From IMG/VR virus record IMGVR_UViG_3300044609_000696, positions 1 to 36,518 of that record: a stretch of DNA of 36,518 bases; one strand, written 5' to 3'. Under the pieces are notes generated by a model, which was not told the origin of the DNA, made no database searches, and saw only the letters and a list, made by a program, of their open reading frames with translations. Position numbers and translations under genes: made by a program. Numbering within the stretch: position 1 is the first letter of the stretch; every line of letters starts with the position of its first letter. This document shows, piece by piece, positions 16,588 to 24,503 of this stretch. This DNA is from a virus.

Positions 16588-16956
16588 TTAAGAAGGGCCC
16601 AAGCCGAAGATCGCCAGCCTCCGCTGCAGATCACTCTGATCAGCCTGATGTATCCGCTCCGCTGTGCCACGGGCCACACGGCACAACGATCTGAATGTCT
16701 GCCTGAGATCACCCACGAGGTTCGGATCCCGCCCCGCATTCACATACGCCAGCACCGTGGCCAGATCACCATGAAAGGCCCGCTCAGCCTCCTCCCATTC
16801 CATGAACGGATAGGCCCTGCGCACCTGTTGCTGATACCAGGGCACGCGATTGGCCACTTTGATGCCGCCCATGCTGAAGGCACGCCAACCGGTTGGCTTC
16901 CGCTCTTCGTACAACCGGCGGGCTTCCGCCAGTGCCTGTTCGGCCGTGATCCCCAT
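16588..16956 (-). CDS. Small head-operon protein of unknown function
   Basis: A 122-residue protein, mostly helical, with an Arg/Glu-rich composition (AEQALAEARRLYEERKPTGW, then YPFMEWEEAERAFHGDLATV). It begins nine bases after the stop of the MuF-like gene, so it belongs to the same transcript. No catalytic motif or membrane segment is visible. I do not recognise the family; a head-assembly accessory is the simplest guess from place. Confidence 0.65.
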   Translation of the reverse strand: MGITAEQALAEARRLYEERKPTGWRAFSMGGIKVANRVPWYQQQVRRAYPFMEWEEAERAFHGDLATVLAYVNAGRDPNLVGDLRQTFRSLCRVARGTAERIHQADQSDLQRRLAIFGLGPS

Positions 16957-16965
16957 CAGCGCAGA

Positions 16966-18273
16966 TTAGTTGCCTCGAACTGGCTTCGGTGCTGTTGACC
17001 CAGGCGGCAGCGGGTCGCCCAGCAGCTTCCTCACCGCGCCCTGTGGGTTGTTCTCATATTTCCCGCCAGGGGCCACCAGCTTGTTGAACGCCGGGGCCTG
17101 CTTCCCCAGCACCATCCGCCGGCTGTGCTCGTTGGTGTTCTTCAGCATGTCCCCCGCCGTGGTCTGCCCCGGCCCCAGATCCCTCCTCCTCACCCACTGC
17201 TGCTGGCCGTCGATCTTCATCGGCCGCTTGTAGGCGTTCTCCCCCGTATACCCGGCAGGTGGTGGGAGCTTCTTCCCCCGCTTGTCGTACTGAACCGGCG
17301 TGGCCTCGAGGAAGCTGCCGCTGGCCGGCCCGCCCTCCTCCTCGAGTAGCTCGCTGGTTGCGGTGATCGGCAGGATCTTGCACCGGCAGCTGAAGTGAGC
17401 GGGCCAGGCATGTGGCGGACTGCTCCTCTCTTTGAACTTCACCCCATCCAACGGGGCACACACCGGGCACAGCCTGGTGTCATTACTCGAATCCCACCAC
17501 CAGCGAAACCCGCTCTTCGTCTCAGGCAGCAGTTCAGCATTCGCCTCATAGAACGCATCGTGTGCTGACTGGCTGGCCTCTGCCATCGAGGTGCGCACCA
17601 GCGCCTCGGTCATCGCCCATCCCTTCCGGCCAGGGCCGAGCGGCCCCACCTCCCGCATGATCTCTTCGTTCGTCTGCCCGAGCAGGAACCCTGCCCGCAG
17701 GTGACGCTCGACCTGGGCCGCCTGCGCCTGTTGCCACTTGGGGAGCAGATCCTCGAGCCCGTATTTACTGCCACCAGGGCTCAGCACCTTGAACCCCGTC
17801 TCTCTGGCCGCTGCAACGACCTGTTGCCTGGTGATGCTCGGGCTCATGAACCCATCGCTTACCGCGCTTGTCACGTTGAACCCTGGGTATTCGCCGCTCA
17901 CCTTCACCGTCTCGCCCTTCACCGTCTCACCCGTGATGGCCACCGGCTTGTTGCCCTCAGGCTCGATCCCTCCGGCCGTCAAATACTGCTGGGCGTTCCT
18001 GATCCCCTCCTCGAATGCCTTCGCCTGTTCGCCAGGAAGGATCTGGTAGATCCGATCGGCGACAGGCTTGAACTGCGCCTCGATCGTGGCCAGCTGCGTC
18101 TGGAGCCAGAGCTGCCGTTCAACGCTCAGCCCTGGCATCGACTCCAGCAGGAAGGTGATCCGGCCGATCGCTTGCTTGTACGCCGGCAGGATCTGCTTCA
18201 GCGCATCGTCGCTCAATCCCTTGAGAACAAACTGATCCCTGGTTGCAACGAACAGCTGCTCTTCGGTCTGCAT
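16966..18273 (-). CDS. MuF-type head morphogenesis protein (SPP1 gp7-like)
   Basis: A 435-residue protein. The N-terminal part is helical. The MuF domain lies about residues 210-300, with LVRTSMAEASQSAHDAFYEA, the WWWDSSNDTRLCPVCAPLDG metal-site pattern, and PPHAWPAHFSCRCKILP. These Cys/His motifs are diagnostic for the family. Such proteins bind the portal and enter the capsid in few copies, and some carry toxin domains at the C-terminus. Here the C-terminal ~110 residues are Lys/Arg/Pro-rich (YDKRGKKLPPPAGYTGEN) and I see no known toxin motif. It overlaps the portal stop by one base (TGATG). Confidence 0.9.
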   Translation of the reverse strand: MQTEEQLFVATRDQFVLKGLSDDALKQILPAYKQAIGRITFLLESMPGLSVERQLWLQTQLATIEAQFKPVADRIYQILPGEQAKAFEEGIRNAQQYLTAGGIEPEGNKPVAITGETVKGETVKVSGEYPGFNVTSAVSDGFMSPSITRQQVVAAARETGFKVLSPGGSKYGLEDLLPKWQQAQAAQVERHLRAGFLLGQTNEEIMREVGPLGPGRKGWAMTEALVRTSMAEASQSAHDAFYEANAELLPETKSGFRWWWDSSNDTRLCPVCAPLDGVKFKERSSPPHAWPAHFSCRCKILPITATSELLEEEGGPASGSFLEATPVQYDKRGKKLPPPAGYTGENAYKRPMKIDGQQQWVRRRDLGPGQTTAGDMLKNTNEHSRRMVLGKQAPAFNKLVAPGGKYENNPQGAVRKLLGDPLPPGSTAPKPVRGN

Positions 18274-19811
18274 CAGCCCTTAGGCGGACCCGGCTTCGCG
18301 GCCGGGGGCTTCGGGGCATACGCAGCAGCAACCTGAGCCTGGCCCTCAACCATCGCCAGGTCGTGATCCATGCTCTTCTGTTGCTCCAGCTCGGCCGCAG
18401 CCATGATCTCCTCCGGCTCCATGTCGTCTGGCAAGATTTCGCCCCGCTTCAGTAGCTCCAGGGCCGTCTCCTGATCCAGCAGGCCAGAGGTGAACAGGGC
18501 ATTGATCGCTGAGATCTCCTGCCCCTCCATCGCCGCTACATCGAAGTCGCGATCGAGACTCACCACGGGAGCCTGCACACCAGCGAACTCAGCCGCCCAG
18601 TCCAGCGACTGCTGCAGCGTCTGCTCCAGATCCTTACTGATCAACGCCAGCATGCTGTTGCTGTCCACACGGTCCAGCGACTTGCTCAGGCCGCTCTCTG
18701 CCGTGTTCTTCTGCTTCGTCAGTGTGGCAATGCCCAGGGTGCTGATCTCCTCGGCCAGGGCCTCCAGCTCGGCACGCTGTGCGTCGAATGCACTGCTGGC
18801 CGGCTCGACGTAGAACGCATCGCCCTCAGGTGGGAGCACCAGGGCGTTGTTCACGCTCAACCCGGCCGGGTCGCTCAGGTCGTCCCAACCCTTCAGCACC
18901 AGCATCGGCTGCGCCGCGATGTGCAGCGCATGGATCAAATCAGCATGCCGCTGGTAGTGCGTCAGGTTCAGGTGGGCGATGTCCAGCAGTGGCGGTTTGC
19001 TATGCAGCGTTCCCATCTTTCCGCCGTAAGTCACAGACAGCGGCACCTCGCTCAGGCTGGTCTGCCCTGACTCGATCAGCGTCCAGCCGGTGGTATCCAG
19101 GTCCTCCCACAGCTCGTACCCGCCGGGGGTCAACACCCTCACCTGTTCGACGTATTTCAGGCCATAGCGGCCATCGGCCTTGGCAATGTTCTCCCTGATC
19201 CGCACCTGTTGGATCTTGCCCATGTGCTCACGGGCATCGTGTCGCCAGCCGAGGATGTTCCACGGTGCCACCGCCACGAAGTACGGCTTCAGCTCGGCCA
19301 TCGTCTGGTCCCGCAGCGTCACCACACCCTCGGCCTTCGGGAAATCCGTCAGCCAGCCCGAGTGTCCGTAGGCAATGCTCGTGGCCAGCTGGTTGCGCAG
19401 GAACTCCTCGAGATCCGTGCCCTGCCGGTCCACATTCCCGCGCCACTCCTCCCAGAACGTCTCATCGCCGCCCTCGAACACCACCGGCTTGCGGAGGATC
19501 AGGCCGATCGCGGTGCGGATCACCCTGGAGAAATATGGGCTGAACACACTGCGGGCCACCCGGCCCTTCCACGCATCCTCCTGTTCCCGTGGTTGGCGAG
19601 GCAGATACCTGATCGCGTTGTCCCGCAGGTATTGGGTGCCCTCCAGGCATGCGCGAATAGGTGCCCACCATTGACTCATCTGCCAATACAGCGGATCAAC
19701 CGAACTGGGGTCATCAACGCTCTGCGTACTGATGCCACCCGATACGCCGAACTGCGTAGGGTTACCAGCCCAGCCCTGTGCCTGGTTGGCAGTCCAGATC
19801 TCATTCGCCAT
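18273..19811 (-). CDS. Portal protein (DUF4055-like)
   Basis: A 512-residue protein between terminase and MuF genes, the usual portal place. Visible segments are WAPIRACLEGTQYLRDNAIR, YLPRQPREQEDAWKGRVARS, YFSRVIRTAIGLILRKPVVF, and YGHSGWLTDFPKAEG. A long helical C-terminal half (AQRAELEALAEEISTLGIAT) precedes a Pro/Ala/Lys-rich tail. This pattern fits the DUF4055 branch of portals. Twelve copies would form the DNA channel at one capsid vertex. Its start overlaps the 45-residue upstream gene by 11 bases. Confidence 0.88.
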   Translation of the reverse strand: MANEIWTANQAQGWAGNPTQFGVSGGISTQSVDDPSSVDPLYWQMSQWWAPIRACLEGTQYLRDNAIRYLPRQPREQEDAWKGRVARSVFSPYFSRVIRTAIGLILRKPVVFEGGDETFWEEWRGNVDRQGTDLEEFLRNQLATSIAYGHSGWLTDFPKAEGVVTLRDQTMAELKPYFVAVAPWNILGWRHDAREHMGKIQQVRIRENIAKADGRYGLKYVEQVRVLTPGGYELWEDLDTTGWTLIESGQTSLSEVPLSVTYGGKMGTLHSKPPLLDIAHLNLTHYQRHADLIHALHIAAQPMLVLKGWDDLSDPAGLSVNNALVLPPEGDAFYVEPASSAFDAQRAELEALAEEISTLGIATLTKQKNTAESGLSKSLDRVDSNSMLALISKDLEQTLQQSLDWAAEFAGVQAPVVSLDRDFDVAAMEGQEISAINALFTSGLLDQETALELLKRGEILPDDMEPEEIMAAAELEQQKSMDHDLAMVEGQAQVAAAYAPKPPAAKPGPPKG

Positions 19812-19938
19812 CAGACTTCACCAGTTTCGGGCGAGAGCGCTTCAGTTCAGGTTGAGCATCAGGCTGTTGAACCTCAACCTGCTCGGGTTCGGGTTCACCT
19901 GGATAGCTCCCGCCTTCACTGACCGGCCAGACAGCCAT
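19801..19938 (-). CDS. Small acidic protein between terminase and portal
   Basis: A 45-residue protein that overlaps the portal start by 11 bases and would couple its translation to it. It begins MAVWPVSEGGSYPGEPEPEQ and ends in a basic patch (LKRSRPKLVK). A copy of the dispersed element (CTACGCAGGAATAGGG, 19941-19956) ends four bases before the ATG and may supply the ribosome site. The product is unknown; the tight overlap and fill of a compact operon support it being real. Confidence 0.55.
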   Translation of the reverse strand: MAVWPVSEGGSYPGEPEPEQVEVQQPDAQPELKRSRPKLVKSDGE

Positions 19939-19940
19939 TG

Positions 19941-19969
19941 CCCTATTCCTGCGTAGCAACAGTCTACGA
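19941..19969 (-). promoter_or_regulatory. Element copy with GTAGACT before the portal unit
   Basis: On the minus strand GTAGACT is followed by GTTGCTACGCAGGAATAGGG and then CA-ATG. The second part is a variant of the dispersed CCTACGCAGGGG element. GTAGACT lies 22 bases before the ATG, the same distance as in front of the connector gene at 13673. Confidence 0.4.
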
Positions 19970-19976
19970 GTGGTGA

Positions 19977-21386
19977 TCAGTACACCCTGGGCGGCATTGA
20001 TACGAGGCCGCTGCGTCTGTTGTGCCCCCTGGTCTGCCAGGCCGTGATCCCAGCCAGTTGCCAGATCGCGTATCCGAGGGCATCCATCTGACCGGACAGG
20101 TCATCAGGGCCACCATCGCCCTTCTCCGGTTGTTGGGTGTCCTGGTCGTAGGGCTGTTGCTCCAGGCCCTTCAGCATGCCCTTACAGCTGGGGTGGACGA
20201 ACAACCGCCGCTCACCCTTGGCATTCAGGATCAGGCTGTTCAGTGCCAGCACCCGATCGCGGATGAACGGGTTGCTGCCCTGCACCTGCATGCGGATGCC
20301 CGCCTGTTTCAGCAGGCCGAAATCTGAAATGCCGGCATTCTTCGTGCTGCGGCTCTGGCTGCTGGCGTCAGGGCAGACGATCAGCTGGCCGTGATCAACC
20401 CATGGCTGGTAGTGCTGCCTGATGCACTCGATCACAGCCGGCGTGTCCCTGGCGATGTGTTCGGCGATGACGTGAACACCATCGCTCTGTTGTACGCAGA
20501 CGGCCAGCCAGCAGCGATCCACGTTCAGGTCCAACCCGAGGAACAGGGTGTCGCGTTCAGAGGGCTCGCTGATGGTGGAGGCGTTCAGGTCACGGCTGAA
20601 CTCTGGATACACCCTGGACTGAGTGAGCAGTGTGAACTCACCATTCAGGTACGCCTCGAGGAGGTTGGGCGGGTAGTTCTCCCGCATGCCGTCGATGAAG
20701 TCAGCGGGGAGGTATGGGTTGTCTGTGCTCTTAGCCCTGTAGATGGCACGATCTGCCTTGTCACCCTCTTCAACGAACAGGGAATACATCAGGCCGAAAC
20801 CCTCAGGCGTGGAGAACATGCCCAGCTGTCTGCGGTTGCCAGCACGAAGACGACCCAGGAACTTCTCTACTGCCCGCCTGGCGATCTCAGTTTTTGAAGT
20901 GTCGATCTCCTCAGCACCGATGAAGCTGGCGTTAATGCCGATGATGCGCTGCCAATTTTCCATGCTGCGGCAGAGAACCACGACCGGGCCCAGGGGGAGC
21001 ATCACCTTGAACTCAGGTAATGGGCTGGCCCTGTACTCGAAGGGGATGCCCAGCTCAGTCCAGTAATCCTCAAGGCTGCGGATAACCACGTCGCGCACCA
21101 GTGGGCCTGTTGGTGCGAAGAGGATGCCCGTGGTGTTGGGGTTATCGAGGGCGAGGCATGTAGTCCAGGCACACATCGTTCGGGTTTTTCCAGCCCCGTA
21201 GCCCGCACAAAAAGCGATGATCCGGTGGGTGTCGTCCTGGCAGATGGGGCGCTGATAGGGGAGGAGGCCAGCCAGGACCCGCTGCCTGATCTCTTCAGCT
21301 TCGTCGATGCTGCCGGTGGTGGTCTGAATGAGTTGAACGGGTGGTTCGAGGAGGGAACCACCAGCGCAACGATCGAGGAGGGTCAC
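19977..21386 (-). CDS. terL: Terminase large subunit
   Basis: A 469-residue DNA-packaging motor. The ATPase half has FCAGYGAGKTRTMCAW (Walker A, about residues 50-65), SFIGAEEID as Walker B with its catalytic Glu (about 155-163), and FSTPEGF as the coupling motif. The nuclease half has GLDLNVDRCWLAV, CPDASSQSRSTK and a final QMDALGYAIWQ, supplying the acidic residues of the RNase H-like site. It cuts and pumps DNA through the portal. It overlaps the small subunit by four bases. Confidence 0.95.
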   Translation of the reverse strand: MTLLDRCAGGSLLEPPVQLIQTTTGSIDEAEEIRQRVLAGLLPYQRPICQDDTHRIIAFCAGYGAGKTRTMCAWTTCLALDNPNTTGILFAPTGPLVRDVVIRSLEDYWTELGIPFEYRASPLPEFKVMLPLGPVVVLCRSMENWQRIIGINASFIGAEEIDTSKTEIARRAVEKFLGRLRAGNRRQLGMFSTPEGFGLMYSLFVEEGDKADRAIYRAKSTDNPYLPADFIDGMRENYPPNLLEAYLNGEFTLLTQSRVYPEFSRDLNASTISEPSERDTLFLGLDLNVDRCWLAVCVQQSDGVHVIAEHIARDTPAVIECIRQHYQPWVDHGQLIVCPDASSQSRSTKNAGISDFGLLKQAGIRMQVQGSNPFIRDRVLALNSLILNAKGERRLFVHPSCKGMLKGLEQQPYDQDTQQPEKGDGGPDDLSGQMDALGYAIWQLAGITAWQTRGHNRRSGLVSMPPRVY

Positions 21387-21709
21387 TTGTCAGCGAGACC
21401 TGTGAGTTCAGCCTGAAGGCGGATGGCATTGAGAGCGACCTGCATCTGCCCCTTCTTCTCGGCCTGTTGACGAATGGAGCGAATACCACCGAGGAGTTCA
21501 GAGAGGAACGCGGGACGTGCCATCTCGCAGTCCTTTTCCAGCATTTCGTAGGCACGGGCAAGATAGATCTCGGCCATGCGCTCCTTGATTCCCCAGGAAT
21601 CTGTAGCGAAGCGCAGTATTTCCGTGCGTGATTTCCCCTCGCACAGCATCCCGTAGACGGCCTGTGCGCGAAGGAGGGATTCGGCTGCAGTGCTTCGTTG
21701 CCCTGCCAT
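21383..21709 (-). CDS. Terminase small subunit-like protein
   Basis: A 108-residue helical protein directly before and overlapping the large terminase gene. The N-terminal half looks like a helix-turn-helix module (QAVYGMLCEGKSRTEILRFA, then WGIKERMAEIYLARAYEML). The rest is a helical oligomerisation region (LLGGIRSIRQQAEKKGQ, then QVALNAIRLQAELTGL). This fits small terminases that recognise the packaging site. The site itself often lies in or near this gene, but I could not identify it. Confidence 0.8.
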   Translation of the reverse strand: MAGQRSTAAESLLRAQAVYGMLCEGKSRTEILRFATDSWGIKERMAEIYLARAYEMLEKDCEMARPAFLSELLGGIRSIRQQAEKKGQMQVALNAIRLQAELTGLADK

Positions 21710-21728
21710 GTAACAAATTGAAGTGCTG

Positions 21729-22157
21729 TCAGGTTAGTGGTGTGATGGTGATGAGAGCGCCTTGGGGCTCGTCACCAACGCAGTAGCGCTTGGAAGCGTT
21801 GACGGTGACGACTTGGCGATCGTCGTCGTAAACGACGCCTGTGAGGGAATCAAGGGTTGAGCGCTGGAGCTTGTCGATGTCTCCGGCGCGTGCGGAGGTG
21901 CAGTGCTGCGGGGCTGAGGGCTTGACGCCACGCTTGCCGATGTGGCCTGCGGGCCGCTTGAAACGGAAGACGACGGACAGGGACATGGGGAGCGTGGTGT
22001 CCCAATCAGGTGGGAGGCAGGCGAGGGCTGCGTGCTTGCAGTCGGTGCGCCAGGGGCGGACGGCCTTGGATGATTCAACGAGGATGCCGTTACCAAGTGA
22101 TTTTTTCGATCCCTGCGGAGCAGGCAAGCCATAAACCACAAATGTGAGGCTATTCAT
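21729..22157 (-). CDS. rusA: RusA-like Holliday junction resolvase
   Basis: A 142-residue protein with the RusA pattern: FVVYGLPAPQGSKKSLGNG at the start, then AGDIDKLQRSTLDSLTGVVYDDDRQVV, whose conserved Asp residues bind metal at the dimer centre, and a final NASKRYC. RusA cuts four-way junctions made during phage recombination or replication, and with packaging it can resolve branched DNA. It lies just ahead of the terminase genes and overlaps the preceding gene by four bases. Confidence 0.88.
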   Translation of the reverse strand: MNSLTFVVYGLPAPQGSKKSLGNGILVESSKAVRPWRTDCKHAALACLPPDWDTTLPMSLSVVFRFKRPAGHIGKRGVKPSAPQHCTSARAGDIDKLQRSTLDSLTGVVYDDDRQVVTVNASKRYCVGDEPQGALITITPLT

Positions 22158-22465
22158 GCCTCGGGCTTGGCAGGCTTGATGGTCCAGGAGCTGCTGACCT
22201 TCTTGGTGGCGATGCCGTCGAGGACTTCGAGTTCCTGGAGCTGCTTGACAGCCGGCGAATAGGCGTAGGTGGTGCGAGTGGTGAGGGTTGCGGAGCCGAA
22301 GGTGGTGGAGAGCTTGTCTGGGATGTTGCCGGCTTCTAGGTGCTGAGAGAGCTGGGCTTTGTAGTCGTCGATGAAGGATTGGGTGGTCTTGATGAAGGCT
22401 TGTGCCTCGGTGATGAGACGGATGAGATCTTCTGGTGGCGTGAGGGGGCTAGGGGCGGCGGTCAT
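22154..22465 (-). CDS. Small helical protein, unknown
   Basis: A 103-residue protein overlapping RusA by four bases and the upstream small gene by 17. The first half is helical (EDLIRLITEAQAFIKTTQSF, then DDYKAQLSQHLEAGN); the second half has FGSATLTTRTTYAYSP and ends in a Lys-rich tail with VSSSWTIKPAK. This looks like small phage proteins encoded beside recombination genes, but I do not recognise a named family. The overlaps on both sides make the reading frame secure. Confidence 0.7.
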   Translation of the reverse strand: MTAAPSPLTPPEDLIRLITEAQAFIKTTQSFIDDYKAQLSQHLEAGNIPDKLSTTFGSATLTTRTTYAYSPAVKQLQELEVLDGIATKKVSSSWTIKPAKPEA

Positions 22466-22649
22466 GGCGTGCGGGGTCGAGGGCTAAGCAGCGGGACAAG
22501 TGATGGACGCAGTTGGCGTGGACGAAGGGGTCGCTGAGGTAATCAACCCAGAGGTCAGTGGGCGGGTAGTAGGTGGTCTCGATGCCGTCGTCCTCTGAGA
22601 GGCCGCTGTGCGGGGCAGGAGCAGCGTCCTGAGCCTCTTCAGGTGTCAT
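22449..22649 (-). CDS. Small acidic protein, unknown
   Basis: A 66-residue protein from the ATG at 22649: MTPEEAQDAAPAPHSGLSED at the start, then YYPPTDLWVDYLSDPFVHAN and a His/Arg-rich end. The frame stays open up to 22967, but the upstream part competes with a better small gene and with the nuclease gene's end. The start lies four bases after the preceding small gene's stop, and its end overlaps the next gene by 17 bases. Function unknown. Confidence 0.5.
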   Translation of the reverse strand: MTPEEAQDAAPAPHSGLSEDDGIETTYYPPTDLWVDYLSDPFVHANCVHHLSRCLALDPARHDRRP

Positions 22650-22653
22650 GGGC

Positions 22654-22815
22654 CTAGGGGCCTGTCCAGAGGGCCTGTGCAGAGCCCTGCGCAGGGCTAT
22701 GGCCAACAGGTACAGGGCGATGAGGGTTGTTGCGGCCGTGCTCGATAGCAGCGAGAGCAAGCGCGAGGCCAAGGAGGAAGCCAAAGGTGTTGGCCTTGTG
22801 GGGTAGGCGAAGCAT
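22654..22815 (-). CDS. Small membrane protein, unknown
   Basis: A 53-residue protein starting MLRLPHKANTFGFLLGLALA, which gives one likely membrane helix (about residues 10-24), followed by a polar Pro/His-rich tail. A dispersed element copy (22861-22875) lies 45 bases upstream, which supports the start of a transcription unit here. An alternative frame (start 22829) runs through the same stretch, so the call is only moderate. Confidence 0.4.
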   Translation of the reverse strand: MLRLPHKANTFGFLLGLALALAAIEHGRNNPHRPVPVGHSPAQGSAQALWTGP

Positions 22816-22860
22816 GGGGATGGGGCCATGGGAGGGCGGAGACGGGCCAACAGTGCCAGA

Positions 22861-22875
22861 GGGTCAACCCCTAGG
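22861..22875 (-). promoter_or_regulatory. Dispersed element copy
   Basis: CCTAGGGGTTGACCC on the minus strand. Together with flanks it shares 18 identical bases with the copy at 30536-30552, although the surrounding genes are unrelated. It sits about 45 bases before the small membrane protein gene. Confidence 0.55.
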
Positions 22876-22902
22876 CAAGGGTATGGCTTGAGGGCGTAGC
22901 AA

Positions 22903-23523
22903 TCAGAAATCAGGCTGTAGCAGCTGGTAGGCGTCCCAGCAGTCAACCCAAGCCCCGAGGCACTCATCAGGCTCGTTGGCGATCAGGTTGACGGCACCGG
23001 GGCCAGCCACGAAGGTCACGCACTTGTCGATCGTGAGCTGCGGGTGGTGGTCGATAGCCATGGCCAGGTATGCCCCCAGCTGTTCCTTGGCCGGCTTGCG
23101 GCTCTTGGCTGCAGGAGCGCTGCCCACGGTCTTCAGGTCACCGAGCACCAGGGAGCCGCGTGCGGTGCGCAGCAGGAAGTCGAAGCTGCCGGCCAGGCTC
23201 TTGCGCTCATCGCACAGGCGGTATTCGACCGCGAGCACCTCAGCCCCATCCCACAACGGGTGGGCAAGCATCGGCGTGATCCAGTCGGCGTAGTCGCCAG
23301 GGTCGGGCTGCTCTTCGCCCAGCAGGTGCGCCTCTAGAGCGGCGTGAACAGCCAAGCCACGAGGCAGCCAGGTGTCCTTGGTGGCGTCGATGCGTTCACG
23401 GGTCTTGGCGGGCATGTCATGGCCCACCACGCCGGTCACGCTCCGGGCCAGCCAGTTGCCGTTCAGCCGATAACGGTGCAGGGGATCAGGGAAAAACTCA
23501 AGGCCAGGGATGGGGGGCAGCAT
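22903..23523 (-). CDS. PD-(D/E)XK nuclease, RecB/Cas4-like
   Basis: A 206-residue protein with the order of motifs of phage RecB-like nucleases: an N-terminal His in VHAALEAHLLGEE, then LAGSFDFLLRTARGSL giving the metal-binding Asp, LVLGDLKTVGS as the D-x-K core, and AKEQLGAYLAMAID as the Q-x-x-x-Y motif. It probably processes DNA ends together with the phage annealing protein, although that gene lies 8 kb away. It starts at the stop of the preceding gene (TGATG, one-base overlap). Confidence 0.85.
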   Translation of the reverse strand: MLPPIPGLEFFPDPLHRYRLNGNWLARSVTGVVGHDMPAKTRERIDATKDTWLPRGLAVHAALEAHLLGEEQPDPGDYADWITPMLAHPLWDGAEVLAVEYRLCDERKSLAGSFDFLLRTARGSLVLGDLKTVGSAPAAKSRKPAKEQLGAYLAMAIDHHPQLTIDKCVTFVAGPGAVNLIANEPDECLGAWVDCWDAYQLLQPDF

Positions 23524-23837
23524 CAGAACGCAAACTCCTCTGCCGGTGCTGGCAGCTCAGGGGTCAGGGGCAAGTCGAGAGGCTCGGCAGGGGTAGCGCC
23601 CTCGACTGGGGTGAAATCCCGAGGATCAGAAACCTGAACGACTGGCTCAGGGTCAGAGACGCGCAGCAAGTTGACGTACTCGGGCTGTGGGTATTTCGGG
23701 TGGTTGAGGCGGAAGGTCTTGGCGTTCTCCTGCCAACCCATTGACGGGGTATCGAGTTGCTCGACGGTGACGTAGCCGCTGGCGACCATGCGACGCAACA
23801 GGATGCGCACCTCGGCGAGGTCAAAGGCCTTTTTCAC
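23523..23837 (-). CDS. Unknown protein with winged-helix-like start and Pro-rich tail
   Basis: A 104-residue protein from a GTG at 23837 that overlaps the upstream gene's stop (GTGA). The N-terminal part (FDLAEVRILLRRMVASGYVT, VEQLDTPSM) has the look of a small helical DNA-binding or partner domain. The C-terminal 45 residues are Pro/Glu-rich and end in FAF. It is coupled to the nuclease gene downstream, so it may be its partner. I do not recognise a family. Confidence 0.65.
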   Translation of the reverse strand: MKKAFDLAEVRILLRRMVASGYVTVEQLDTPSMGWQENAKTFRLNHPKYPQPEYVNLLRVSDPEPVVQVSDPRDFTPVEGATPAEPLDLPLTPELPAPAEEFAF

Positions 23838-24418
23838 AGCACCCCCTGCAGCACGGGGTTGGTGGTGGGGCCGTCCTCGTCAACGAAACGGCCACCGCTG
23901 AACACGCGGGCGGCAGGGTGCTTGTGCTCGGCCTGCGCAGGGGTAGCGCCCTTGGGCGCCTTGAACTGCTCGTAGAGGCGAACAGAGATGCCTTTCCAGA
24001 GGCCATTGCTTGCAAGCCTCAGCTGCTCTTCAACGACCGCATCGCCGTAGAGCTTCTGAAGCTTCTCCAGCTCGGTCATCAAAAGCTTCCAGCCCTGCTC
24101 GCTCTTGCTCCCCCTCTTGACCCTCCAAAACTCCTCGATCAATTCCTGGTGCTTAAGGAGCGATGGGTGTATTGATTTAGGTTTTAAAGAAGTTTTAGAA
24201 GAAGAAGAAGAATTAGAAGCCCTGCGGGCGGCTGGTTCTGCCATTATTTGGGGCATCGGGTCGCTTGTCAAGGGCTGCCAGCCTGTGGCGATGGCGTGTT
24301 TGATGAGAAGCCGCGCCACACCTTGCTTTGTGAGGATCCCTTCGGTTTGTGAAGCGAGCGCCTCAAGGTGCAGGTTCTCCTCCTCGCTGATCCTGATGTT
24401 TAGCTGCTGTGAAGCCAT
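23834..24418 (-). CDS. Ribbon-helix-helix protein with C-terminal helical domain
   Basis: A 194-residue protein. Residues 1-50 (ASQQLNIRISEEENLHLEAL, then GVARLLIKHAIATGW) fit a ribbon-helix-helix DNA-binding fold. A Ser/Lys linker (SNSSSSSKTSLKPKS) leads to a helical part (LIEEFWRVKRGSKSEQGWKL) and an unstructured end. It is the first gene after the terminator at 24482-24503 and begins the nuclease operon. A promoter-like TTGCGC, 17 bases, TACGCT lies upstream and overlaps an element copy, so it may regulate its own operon. Confidence 0.72.
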   Translation of the reverse strand: MASQQLNIRISEEENLHLEALASQTEGILTKQGVARLLIKHAIATGWQPLTSDPMPQIMAEPAARRASNSSSSSKTSLKPKSIHPSLLKHQELIEEFWRVKRGSKSEQGWKLLMTELEKLQKLYGDAVVEEQLRLASNGLWKGISVRLYEQFKAPKGATPAQAEHKHPAARVFSGGRFVDEDGPTTNPVLQGVL

Positions 24419-24442
24419 GGGGTAGCTCGTTGCTAGCTCAGC

Positions 24443-24472
24443 GTAGCGGGGCCGCTAGCCCTGCGCAACCGT
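24443..24472 (-). promoter_or_regulatory. Candidate promoter overlapping an element copy
   Basis: On the minus strand TTGCGC and TACGCT are separated by 17 bases. The spacer with the -35 box reads TTGCGCAGGGCTAGCGGCC, a variant of the dispersed CTACGCAGGGGTAGCGCC element. It precedes the RHH/nuclease operon that starts at 24418. Confidence 0.4.
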
Positions 24473-24481
24473 GTGGCCATG

Positions 24482-24503
24482 AAAAAAGGGGCCCTCAGGC
24501 CCC
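24482..24503 (-). terminator. Intrinsic terminator of the helicase operon
   Basis: GGGGCC and GGCCCC form a perfect stem with a four-base loop, followed on the minus strand by six T. The stop codon of the last operon gene lies in its loop. It ends the leftward transcript that starts near 28.6 kb. Confidence 0.8.

Noticed and set aside
22449-22967. One continuous 172-residue minus-strand frame
   Set aside because: It would overlap the nuclease gene end and cross an element copy. Two smaller genes with better composition explain the stretch, although the upper one is uncertain.
23932-23950. Element-like CCTGCGCAGGGGTAGCGCC inside a coding region (and a similar one at 23586)
   Set aside because: Both encode G-A-T-P-A in good reading frames, so protein sequence and codon use can explain them. 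Not counted as control sites, though the match to 28595 is 18 of 19.
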